Source: DATCMH01 sp036563505 | Lineage (GTDB): Bacteria; Pseudomonadota; Alphaproteobacteria; Rhizobiales; Beijerinckiaceae | Assembly (NCBI GenBank): GCA_036563505.1 | Contig: DATCMH010000001.1 | Span: 62,001 to 126,000 of the forward strand | Length of the DNA: 64,000 nucleotides | Reading direction: 5' to 3' | Shown: one piece after another, positions 54,294 through 61,680 of the stretch | Numbering within the stretch: position 1 is the first letter of the stretch | How the letters are laid out: each line of letters starts with the position of its first letter | Position numbers and translations under genes: made by a program | The notes under the pieces: generated by a model | Databases searched by the model: none | What the model saw: only the letters and a program-made list of their open reading frames with translations | Told to the model about the DNA's origin: nothing

Positions 54294-55028
54294 ATGGCCT
54301 CCCTGCTTGAAGTCGAGGGTCTCGTCGCCGGCTACGGCCGCATGACGATCCTCAACGGAACGAGCTTCTCCGTCCGCCCCGGCACCATCACCACGATCGT
54401 CGGGCCGAACGGGGCGGGTAAGTCCACCGTGTTCAAGACCCTGTTCGGGCTGCTGCGCCCCCGCGCCGGCCGGGTCACGCTGGAGGGCCGGGACATCACC
54501 GGCCTCGATCCGCGGCGGCTGCTCCAGGCCGGACTCTGCTACGTGCCGCAGGGACGCAACCTCTTCCCCGAGCTCTCGGTGCGCCACAACCTCGAGATCG
54601 GCGGCGCGGCGCTCGCCGATGCCGGCAGTTTTCCTGCCCGGATCGAGGCGGCCTTCGACCGCTTCCCGGCCCTGCGCGCCAAGGCGGAGGCGCAAGCCTC
54701 GACCCTGTCGGGCGGGCAGCAGAAGCTTTTGGAGATCGCCCGCGGCCTGTTGCTCGAACCTAGGCTCCTCCTCATCGACGAGCCCTCCATCGGCCTCTCG
54801 CCCCTCATGGTGCAGGAGGTGTTCGGCCTCCTCGACGGGCTGCGCCGGCAGGACGTGACGGTGCTCATGGTGGAACAGAACGCCCGCTCGGCGCTCGCGC
54901 TCTCCGACGACGGCATCGTGCTGGAGGCCGGCCGCACGCGCCTCGCCGGCCCGGCGGCCGCGATCCTCGCCGACCCGCGCATCGGCGAACTGTTTTTGGG
55001 GGGCGGGCTCGCGGAGAGCGCGGCCTGA
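54294..55028 (+). CDS. livF: branched-chain amino acid type ABC transporter ATPase LivF (system 2)
   Basis: A 244-residue ABC ATPase with Walker A GPNGAGKST at 37-45, signature TLSGGQQKLLEIA, Walker B LLLIDEPSIGL and MVEQNARS. It starts three bases after livG and ends the operon; a palindromic repeat follows. Confidence 0.93.
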   Translation: MASLLEVEGLVAGYGRMTILNGTSFSVRPGTITTIVGPNGAGKSTVFKTLFGLLRPRAGRVTLEGRDITGLDPRRLLQAGLCYVPQGRNLFPELSVRHNLEIGGAALADAGSFPARIEAAFDRFPALRAKAEAQASTLSGGQQKLLEIARGLLLEPRLLLIDEPSIGLSPLMVQEVFGLLDGLRRQDVTVLMVEQNARSALALSDDGIVLEAGRTRLAGPAAAILADPRIGELFLGGGLAESAA

Positions 55029-55065
55029 TTAACGTGGGACGCAGGATCGTCGTCCAATCCACCCG

Positions 55066-55178
55066 CCTCATCCTGAGGTGCGAAGGCGAAGCCTGAGCCT
55101 CGAAGGAGGGTTCCAGGACCGGTTACGCCACTGGAGCCCTCCTTCGAGGCCGCGCGAGCGCGGCACCTCAGGATGAGG
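55066..55178. repeat. CCTCATCCTGAGGTGC-type double palindrome, copy 1
   Basis: Outer arms CCTCATCCTGAGGTGC (55066-55081) and its complement (55163-55178) enclose inner arms of 20 bases (55097-55116 and 55131-55150; one mismatch) and a small CCGCGC-GA-GCGCGG hairpin. A near-identical copy lies at 61467-61579. It sits between the convergent livF and MATE genes and could end transcription from both sides. Confidence 0.8.
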
Positions 55179-55217
55179 TGGGTAGGTTGGATCGGGGCCT
55201 ACAGCCCGATGTGGCCT

Positions 55218-56621
55218 TCAAGCCCTGGCCGGAACGGGCCGCGTCCGCTGCATCCAGCGCACCAGCATCAGCACCGCCACGACGGCGAGACCCGCGGCGA
55301 GGCCGATCCAGATGCCGTTGCCGGCGAGTTCGGTCTTGAAGCCGAGCAGCACGCCAAGCGGCGCGCCGACGCCCCAATAGCCCAGCAGCGCGTAGAGCAT
55401 GGGCACGCGGGTGTCCTGGAGGCCGCGCAGCATGCCAGCGCCGACGGCCTGCGCCGCGTCGGCGAGCTGGAACAGGCCGGCGAGCGCCAGGAAGCCGACG
55501 GTGAGTTCGACGACAAGGCGGTTCGCAGGGTCGTCGAGGTCAAGGAAGACGCCGATCAACAGGCGCGGGACCAGAACCATCACCGCGGCCATGGCAAGGG
55601 CGAAGACGAGGGAGAGGTTGAACGCCGTCCAGCCGGCGAGCCGCGCCCCGGCGAGGTCTCCCGACCCGCGGGCGAGGCCGACCCGCACCGTCGCCGCTTG
55701 GCCGAGCCCGAGGGGGATCATGAAGGCAAGCGACGCGATCTGGATCGCGATGGAATGGGCGGCCAGGGCCGTGGCGCTGATGAGCCCCATGAGGAGGGCG
55801 GCGGCGTTGAAGATCGTGACCTCGAAGGCGAGCGTCGCGCCGATCGGGGCGCCGAGCGCCCAGAGCCTGCGATAGCGGCTCCAATCGGCGCGCCAGAAGC
55901 GGCCGAAGAGGTGGTAGCGCCTCAGACGCCGGTCGAGGGTGACGACGGCGGCGAGGCCGAGCACCATCGCGAAGGAGGCAAGGCTCGTGGCGATCCCAGC
56001 GCCGACGAGGCCCAGCGCCGGCAGGCCCAGCTTGCCGAACATGAGGACGTAGGCCAGCACGCCGTTGAGCGGCACGGCGGCCGCGCCGACGATCAAGGCC
56101 CAGCCCGGCCGCTCGAGCGCTGCCAAGAAGGAGCGCAGCACGAGGTAGATGAGGAAGGACGGCCCGGCCCAGAGCAGGGCGCGAAGATAGATCCCGGCGG
56201 CCTCGGCGAGCCGCGGCTCCTGCCCCATGGCGAGCAGGAGCGCCTCTCCGAACCACAGGACCGCGCACATCGGCACGGAGATGGTGAGCGCCACCCAGAA
56301 ACCCTGGCGCACGGTGCGGCGCACGTCGCGCACGCTGTGCCGACGGTGCCCGATCTCGTGGGCGACGAGGGGTGAGACGGCGTTGACGAGACCGATGCCG
56401 AAGATGAGCACCCCGAAATAGAGGTTCGCCGCGAGCGCCCCGGCAGCGAGCGCATCCGGCCCGATCCGACCCATGAGAACCACGTCGGTGGCGCTGAAGA
56501 GGGTCTGGGCCGCGTTGGTGAGGATCATCGGCCAGGCGAGGAGGGCCGTGGCGCGCAGCTCGTCGAGCCAGGGCCGTGCCCCGGACGCGGCAATGTTCTC
56601 TCCGGTCGCGACCGTCGTCAT
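55218..56621 (-). CDS. MATE family multidrug exporter (NorM-like)
   Basis: A 467-residue exporter with 12 membrane helices in two six-helix halves; WPMILTNAAQTLFSATDVVLMGRIG and FIYL-type helices match NorM-like Na+/H+ drug antiporters. The start ATG 56621 (MTTVATGENIAAS) is chosen over an upstream in-frame start. Substrate unknown. Confidence 0.9.
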   Translation of the reverse strand: MTTVATGENIAASGARPWLDELRATALLAWPMILTNAAQTLFSATDVVLMGRIGPDALAAGALAANLYFGVLIFGIGLVNAVSPLVAHEIGHRRHSVRDVRRTVRQGFWVALTISVPMCAVLWFGEALLLAMGQEPRLAEAAGIYLRALLWAGPSFLIYLVLRSFLAALERPGWALIVGAAAVPLNGVLAYVLMFGKLGLPALGLVGAGIATSLASFAMVLGLAAVVTLDRRLRRYHLFGRFWRADWSRYRRLWALGAPIGATLAFEVTIFNAAALLMGLISATALAAHSIAIQIASLAFMIPLGLGQAATVRVGLARGSGDLAGARLAGWTAFNLSLVFALAMAAVMVLVPRLLIGVFLDLDDPANRLVVELTVGFLALAGLFQLADAAQAVGAGMLRGLQDTRVPMLYALLGYWGVGAPLGVLLGFKTELAGNGIWIGLAAGLAVVAVLMLVRWMQRTRPVPARA

Positions 56622-56702
56622 GGGCCGGGCTTGTAGACGGATGACGTTGGGTGAGCCACCCCGCCGCGGGCATGAGAGCCCTGCGGGGGCGGGGAGCATA
56701 CG

Positions 56703-56730
56703 AAAAACCCGGCGCCATGGGGCGCCGGGT
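56703..56730 (-). terminator. intrinsic terminator of the four-Cys miniprotein gene
   Basis: On the minus strand a perfect 10-bp stem, ACCCGGCGCC with GGCGCCGGGT around a four-base loop (56707-56730), is followed by TTTTT (complement of 56703-56707). It lies 25 bases after the stop of the 72-residue gene. Confidence 0.85.
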
Positions 56731-56754
56731 CCGAAACGGGGACGGGGTCCGGGC

Positions 56755-56973
56755 CTACTCGGCCGGAACGACGCCGCCGCGCCCGTGCGGGGCGGTGTAG
56801 TGGCCGCACCAATCCTGGTTCTTCACCACCGGCCAGAGGCCGTGGGCGTCGGGACCGGGCTGGGAGACCGGGGGGTTGAAGCGACACAAGCCGCCGTCCT
56901 GGATCGTGCGGCCGTCGTTGGCCACGTGGTCGTCGAAGAACACGCAGCTCGCGCAATGAGCGTTGGCGTCCAT
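56755..56973 (-). CDS. small four-Cys protein of unknown function
   Basis: A 72-residue soluble protein with Cys at 7, 10, 30 and 56 in the pattern CASC ... GLCRFNPP ... DWCGHY. The CxxC pair plus two further Cys suggests a zinc or iron-sulfur site. The clear downstream terminator shows it is expressed as its own short transcript. I recall similar C..C / CR.NPP / WCG proteins in Rhizobiales; none has a role known to me. Confidence 0.75.
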   Translation of the reverse strand: MDANAHCASCVFFDDHVANDGRTIQDGGLCRFNPPVSQPGPDAHGLWPVVKNQDWCGHYTAPHGRGGVVPAE

Positions 56974-57091
56974 GGGATCACTCCTTCCAGATCAGCCTGA
57001 GGCTCGTTCTGGGAGGACAACGCCGCTAGTTTAGAGAAGGTCCAAACTAAGCCGGAGCCTGCGACGCCTCGCCTCGCGGGGTCTTCCCACT

Positions 57092-57208
57092 GTCATTCCG
57101 GGGCTCGGCGTCAGCCGAGAACCCGGAACCCACGACCGGGTGAGCGGCCGCGAGCAGTTCCCGGCCCGGTCATGGATTCCGGGCTCGCTTGCGGCGCCCC
57201 GGAATGAC
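57092..57208. repeat. GTCATTCCGGGGC-type palindromic element, copy 2
   Basis: Arms GTCATTCCGGGGC (57092-57104) and GCCCCGGAATGAC (57196-57208), identical to those at 34075-34170, enclose further inverted segments (CTCGGC/GCCGAG; ACCGGG/CCCGGT). It lies between the miniprotein gene and the 3' end of matB. Confidence 0.75.
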
Positions 57209-57238
57209 GGTGACGAGGAATAACGGAAGCTGTTGCTC

Positions 57239-58768
57239 TCAGCCGTACAGCCCCTTGTAGGTCTCCCGCAGCACGTTCTTCTGCACCTTGCCCATGGTGT
57301 TCCGGGGCAGGTCTTCGACGAAGAACACGCGCTTAGGGAGCTTGTACTTGGCGAGCCGCTGCTCGAGCGTCTTGAGCACGTCGGCCTCGGTCAGCTGCGT
57401 CTGCCCGTTGGTGACCACCACCGCCGTCACGCCCTCGCCGAAGTCGGGATGAGAGAGGCCGATGACGGCGCTCTCGACGACGCCCGGCAGGCCGTCGATC
57501 TCCGTCTCGATCTCCTTCGGGTAGACGTTGTAGCCGCCCGTGATGATGAGGTCCTTGCCTCGGCCCACGATGTGGACGTAGCCCCGGGCATCCACCTTGC
57601 CGAGGTCCCCCGTGATGAAGAAACCGTCGGCCCGGAACTCGGCCGCGGTTTTCTCCGGCATGCGCCAGTAGCCCTGGAACACGTTGGGCCCGCGCACCTC
57701 AATCATGCCGATCTCGTCCGCCCCGAGCACCGCGCCCGTCTCGGGCTCCGTGACGCGCAACTCCACGCCGGGCAGCGGAAAGCCCACCGTGCCCGCCACC
57801 CGTTCCCCTTCATAAGGGTTCGAGGTGTTCATGTTGGTCTCGGTCATGCCGTAGCGCTCGAGGATGGCGTGACCGGTCCTCTCCCGCCACTCGCGATGCG
57901 TCTCGGCGAGCAAGGGGGCCGAGCCCGACACGAAGAGGCGCATATGGGCGCAAGCGGTCTGCGTGAGGCCCGGTTGCTGCAGCAGGCGCGTGTAGAAGGT
58001 CGGCACGCCCATCATCGCCGTGGCCCGCGGCATCGCAGCCAAGATCGCCGCCGGGTCGAGCCGCGGCTGCAGGATCATGGCGGCTCCTGAGAGGAGCACC
58101 ACGTTCGTCGCCACGAACAGGCCGTGGGTGTGGAAGATCGGCAGGGCGTGGATGAGCACGTCGTCGCTCGTGAACCTCCACGTCTCGACGAGCGTCCGGG
58201 CGTTCGAGGCCAGGTTCTCGTGGGAGAGCATGGCGCCCTTGGAGCGGCCCGTCGTGCCCGAGGTGTAGAGGATCGCCGCAAGGTCGTCCGGCCCGCGCGC
58301 GACGTCGTCGAAGGCGGGCGGCGCCGCGAGACCCCGGTCGGCGAGCGTTCCAGCCGAGATGTCGGGCGAGGACCACACCCCTAAGGTCTCGACCCTCGCG
58401 CCGGCTTCCGACGCGACGGGGCGAAGTACCGCCTCCCGTCCCGGGTCGCAGACGAAGAGCGCGGGCTCGGCATCGCCGACGAAGTAGGCGATCTCGGCCG
58501 GCGTATAGGCGGTGTTGAGGGGCAGGAACACGGCCCCCACCCGCAGGCAGGCGAGGTAGAGCATGAGGGCCTCGACGCTCTTCTCCACCTGCACCGCCAC
58601 GCGGTCGCCGGGCTTGACTCCAAGGCTCACGAGTGCGTTGGCGAAGCGCCCCGAGACGTCCTCCACGTCCTGGTGCGTGTACACGCGCCTGTCGGGCAGA
58701 TGAGCGAAGGGCCGCGCGGGATCGGCCGGACGGCGGGCGCGGACGAGGTCGTAGAGGTGGTTCGACAT
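57239..58768 (-). CDS. matB: malonyl-CoA synthetase MatB
   Basis: ANL-family ligase forming malonyl-CoA from malonate, ATP and CoA. The 509-residue protein has the P-loop YTSGTTGRSKGAMLSHEN, YGMTETNMNTSNPYEG (the MatB-type A5 region), FITGDLGKVDARGYVHIVGR and the catalytic Lys in NTMGKVQKNVLR. The start ATG 58768 (MSNHLYDLVRARR) is the family start. It follows mcd by 25 bp, so malonate activation and malonyl-CoA decarboxylation form one operon. Confidence 0.93.
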   Translation of the reverse strand: MSNHLYDLVRARRPADPARPFAHLPDRRVYTHQDVEDVSGRFANALVSLGVKPGDRVAVQVEKSVEALMLYLACLRVGAVFLPLNTAYTPAEIAYFVGDAEPALFVCDPGREAVLRPVASEAGARVETLGVWSSPDISAGTLADRGLAAPPAFDDVARGPDDLAAILYTSGTTGRSKGAMLSHENLASNARTLVETWRFTSDDVLIHALPIFHTHGLFVATNVVLLSGAAMILQPRLDPAAILAAMPRATAMMGVPTFYTRLLQQPGLTQTACAHMRLFVSGSAPLLAETHREWRERTGHAILERYGMTETNMNTSNPYEGERVAGTVGFPLPGVELRVTEPETGAVLGADEIGMIEVRGPNVFQGYWRMPEKTAAEFRADGFFITGDLGKVDARGYVHIVGRGKDLIITGGYNVYPKEIETEIDGLPGVVESAVIGLSHPDFGEGVTAVVVTNGQTQLTEADVLKTLEQRLAKYKLPKRVFFVEDLPRNTMGKVQKNVLRETYKGLYG

Positions 58769-58793
58769 CAGAGGCTGGGGCTTGTGAAGGGTG

Positions 58794-60167
58794 TCAGTCG
58801 GCAAGCGCCGGGCTCGGCAGGCCCTGGCTCGGGAAGTCGTGGCGCAGAAGGCGCTGCACGGCGGAGGAGGCGACCACGGTGCCGGTGTCGGCGAAGGTCT
58901 CGTGGTTCCGCTCAACCTGAGCGAGGTCGTAGAGATAGTTCACCATCAGGCCGTGAGACTGCTTCAATCCCTTCGGCGAGAGGTCGCCGAGGTGGTCGAG
59001 GCGCTCGAGCCGGGCGCCGTTGCCGAGGTGGAAGCGGGCCACCGGATCGAGCGGCTTTCCGCCCTTCGTCTTCGCGCGCAGGAAATAGGCTGCGGCAGCC
59101 GCGAGCAGGGGCTTGCGCAGGGCCTCGACCTTGGCCGGCTCCTGCGCCCAGCCCTCCTCGTCGAGGAGGCGCAGCGCCTGGCGATCCTCGGGCGAGAGCC
59201 CGCCCCCGTCTGCGGCGCGGGCCCGGTCGAGCCAGGCGGCGAAGCCCGGCACCGGCGAGAGGGTGACGAACGTCGACAGGCCGGGCAGGTCCTTCTTCAG
59301 CTCCTCGGCCACCTGCTTGATGAGGAAGTTGCCGAAGGAGATGCCGCGCAAGCCCTCCTGGCAGTTCGAGATGGAGTAGAAGACCGCTGTGGTGGCGTCC
59401 TTGGCCGGCAGCGCCTTGCGCTCGGCGGCGAGGAGCGGCGCGATGGCGGCCGGGATCTCACGGGTGAGCGCGACCTCGACGAAGATCAGGGGCTCGTCGA
59501 TCAGCGCCGGGTGGAAGAAGGCGTAGCAGCGCCGGTCCGAGGGTTCGGTGCGGCGGCGCAGATCGTCCCAGTCGCGGATGGCGTGGACCGCCTCGTAGCG
59601 GATGATCTTCTCCAGGATGTGGGCCGGCGTCGTCCAGTCGATGCGGCGCACCACGAGGAAGCCGCGGTTGAACCAGGAGGCGAAGAGGTGGCCGAGGTCC
59701 CGGTCGACGGGGGCGAGGTCGGGCCGGTGCGCCATGGCCTTCAGGAGGTCGGCGCGCAGGGTGACGAGGCTCTGGGTTCCGCCTGGCGCGAGGTTAAGCC
59801 GTCGGAACAGCTCCTGCCGCCGCGGCTCGGCGGCCTCGTGCAACCCCTGCGCCGTCACGTCCCCCGGCGCGGCCTGATAGGCCACGAGGGCCGCGTCGAG
59901 CTTAACCTTGTCGGAGCCGAAGCGGTGGCTCAGGGCCTCGTAGAAGGCGATGCGCGGGCCGGAGGTCAGGCCGGCGAAGGCGCTCAGGATCTCGCTCGCC
60001 AGCGCCACGCCGGCCGCCTCGCCGCGGCGAGACAGGAGCTGCTCGGAGAGATCGATCACGGTCGCGGCGCGTTGTGCGCCGGGCGAGCGCGGCTCGCGCC
60101 GCTCGATGAAGCTGCGGCCGCGCTCGGCGATGGTGCCCAAGAGATCGCTGAGGAAAGTGACGTTCAT
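58794..60167 (-). CDS. mcd: malonyl-CoA decarboxylase
   Basis: Converts malonyl-CoA to acetyl-CoA and CO2. The 457-residue protein has a helical N-terminal domain and a GNAT-like catalytic domain with the Ser/His regions VFYSISNCQEGLRGI and FFHPALIDEPLIFVEVAL. The start ATG 60167 (MNVTFLSDLLGT) is chosen; the frame is open upstream through repeats. No MatR regulator or dicarboxylate transporter lies beside it. Together with MatB it allows use of malonate as a carbon source or clearance of malonate. Confidence 0.93.
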   Translation of the reverse strand: MNVTFLSDLLGTIAERGRSFIERREPRSPGAQRAATVIDLSEQLLSRRGEAAGVALASEILSAFAGLTSGPRIAFYEALSHRFGSDKVKLDAALVAYQAAPGDVTAQGLHEAAEPRRQELFRRLNLAPGGTQSLVTLRADLLKAMAHRPDLAPVDRDLGHLFASWFNRGFLVVRRIDWTTPAHILEKIIRYEAVHAIRDWDDLRRRTEPSDRRCYAFFHPALIDEPLIFVEVALTREIPAAIAPLLAAERKALPAKDATTAVFYSISNCQEGLRGISFGNFLIKQVAEELKKDLPGLSTFVTLSPVPGFAAWLDRARAADGGGLSPEDRQALRLLDEEGWAQEPAKVEALRKPLLAAAAAYFLRAKTKGGKPLDPVARFHLGNGARLERLDHLGDLSPKGLKQSHGLMVNYLYDLAQVERNHETFADTGTVVASSAVQRLLRHDFPSQGLPSPALAD

Positions 60168-60265
60168 CGAGGCGTCCCGCTTCGCGCGAGGGGCACCATG
60201 GGGGAGCGGGCGGGGGGAGGCAAGGGAAGGAATGGGGGGTGCTGCAGGGAGCGTGTAGACACCCT

Positions 60266-60346
60266 TGTCATGGCCGGGCTTGACCCGGCCATCTCGGTTC
60301 GAGGTCTCGGGTCTTCGCGCCGAGGTTCGCGGGTCGAGCCCGCGAA
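60266..60346. repeat. tandem intergenic hairpins upstream of mcd
   Basis: ATGGCCGGG (60270-60278) pairs with CCCGGCCAT (60284-60292), and TTCGCGGG (60326-60333) with CCCGCGAA (60339-60346). Two tight GC-rich hairpins between mcd and the hydrolase gene. The 60168-60662 interval holds these, the next element and no visible gene. Confidence 0.65.
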
Positions 60347-60417
60347 CGACAAAGGGTGGTTGTCCTGAACCAATCGAGCCTGTGCCCAACACCCCTCATC
60401 CGCCCTTCTTCGGAGGG

Positions 60418-60482
60418 CACCTTCTCCCGCGGAGGGGAGAAGGTGAAGCGCGCCCAACCCTCTCCCCTCTGCGGGAGAGGGT
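60418..60482. repeat. C-rich/G-rich double palindrome upstream of the hydrolase gene
   Basis: CACCTTCTCCC (60418-60428) pairs with GGGAGAAGGTG (60435-60445), and ACCCTCTCCC (60457-60466) with GGGAGAGGGT (60473-60482). Similar CTCTCCCC blocks occur at 33.9 and 37.5-37.7 kb, so this is a repeated family. Confidence 0.7.
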
Positions 60483-60662
60483 GGCCGGCAAAGCCGGCCG
60501 CGAGAGGGGGCGCTGCACCAGCAGCGCTCGGCCGCAAGGCCGCCCCACCGCATCCCTGAGACGCCCGGCCGCACGTGATTGCACGCAGCCCCGAAACACC
60601 CCACTTTTCGAGAAGACGCCCCTGACACGTCAGGCGCCTTCCCCAAGGACGACCTTCCTTCC

Positions 60663-61418
60663 ATGTCTCTCACACGACGGGCCGCGCTCGGCGCGGCGAT
60701 GGCGATGTCTGCGATCAGCACCCGGCCGGCCACCGCCGAGACCCCCCTCAGGCCCCTCGCCGACGGCTTCACGAGCGGCGGCAAACCGATCACCGTCGAG
60801 TGGTTCCTCGCGCCCCAGGGCGGACGCCGCCCGGGCGTGATCATGCTTCACGGTGCCGACGGCCTCGGCCCCAACGGTGAGCGCTATCGCGCCGGCGCCC
60901 GCGCGGTCGCGAGCCAGGGCTACCATGTCGCCCTCGTGCATTACCTCGATCGCACGGACGAGCGGCGCGCCTCCTTCGCGACCCTGTTCCGCAACTTCAC
61001 GCCCTGGCTCGACACCTTGAGCGACGCGATCACCTACGTCGCCAAGCGGCCGGAGGTGGACGCGAGCCGGATCGGCGTCGTCGGCATCTCGCTCGGCGCG
61101 GCTCTGGCGCTTTCGGCAGCGGTCGACGACAAGCGGATCAAGGCGGTGGTGGACTATTTCGGCCCCCTGCCCCAGCCCGTGGCGGCAGCGGCGCGCCGGC
61201 TCCCGCCGACCCTCGTCCTGCACGGGGCGAGCGACCCGGTGGTGCCCGTGGCCAACGCCCATTCGCTTCGCGAGCTCCTGGAGGCTGGCGGCGTGCCCCA
61301 CGAGGTGATGATCTATCCGGGCCAGGGCCACGGGCTCTGGGGCGAGGCCAGCGAGGACGCGAGCCGCCGCGTCGCCGCCTTCCTCAACCGCTACCTCGCT
61401 GGAAGCGCACGGAGCTGA
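60663..61418 (+). CDS. exported dienelactone-hydrolase-like protein
   Basis: A 251-residue alpha/beta hydrolase with a twin-arginine-like signal (SLTRRAALGAAMAMSA; cleavage after ATA). Core motifs: GVIMLHGADGLGPNG, nucleophile elbow VVGISLGAALALS (Ser in place of the dienelactone hydrolase Cys), the acid in LVLHGASDPVVPV and the His in GQGHGLWG. Probably a periplasmic esterase; the substrate is unknown. Start ATG 60663 is the signal-peptide Met. Confidence 0.85.
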   Translation: MSLTRRAALGAAMAMSAISTRPATAETPLRPLADGFTSGGKPITVEWFLAPQGGRRPGVIMLHGADGLGPNGERYRAGARAVASQGYHVALVHYLDRTDERRASFATLFRNFTPWLDTLSDAITYVAKRPEVDASRIGVVGISLGAALALSAAVDDKRIKAVVDYFGPLPQPVAAAARRLPPTLVLHGASDPVVPVANAHSLRELLEAGGVPHEVMIYPGQGHGLWGEASEDASRRVAAFLNRYLAGSARS

Positions 61419-61466
61419 AGCAGCTTGAGGGAGGTAGGCGCCGCATCGACGGTCATCCCACCCGCA

Positions 61467-61579
61467 CCTCATCCTGAGGTGCGAAGGCGGAGCCTGAGCC
61501 TCGAAGGAGGGCTCCAGAGCCATTCACGTTTCTGGAGCCCTCCTTCGAGGCCGCGCGAGCGCGGCACCTCAGGATGAGG
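61467..61579. repeat. CCTCATCCTGAGGTGC-type double palindrome, copy 2
   Basis: Outer arms at 61467-61482 and 61564-61579 are perfect complements. Inner arms of 20 bases (61498-61517 and 61532-61551) are also perfect. The sequence matches the element at 55066-55178, with differences concentrated in the central loop, as expected of stems kept by compensation. Confidence 0.8.
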
Positions 61580-61680
61580 GGTTGGTTGGGATCAGCAGCC
61601 CTTCGTTCCCTACGTCTTCCTGCCGGTCACAAGGGCCACTAGATTCGGGCATCCCCCCTCCCCCGAACCGCAGGCCGCCG

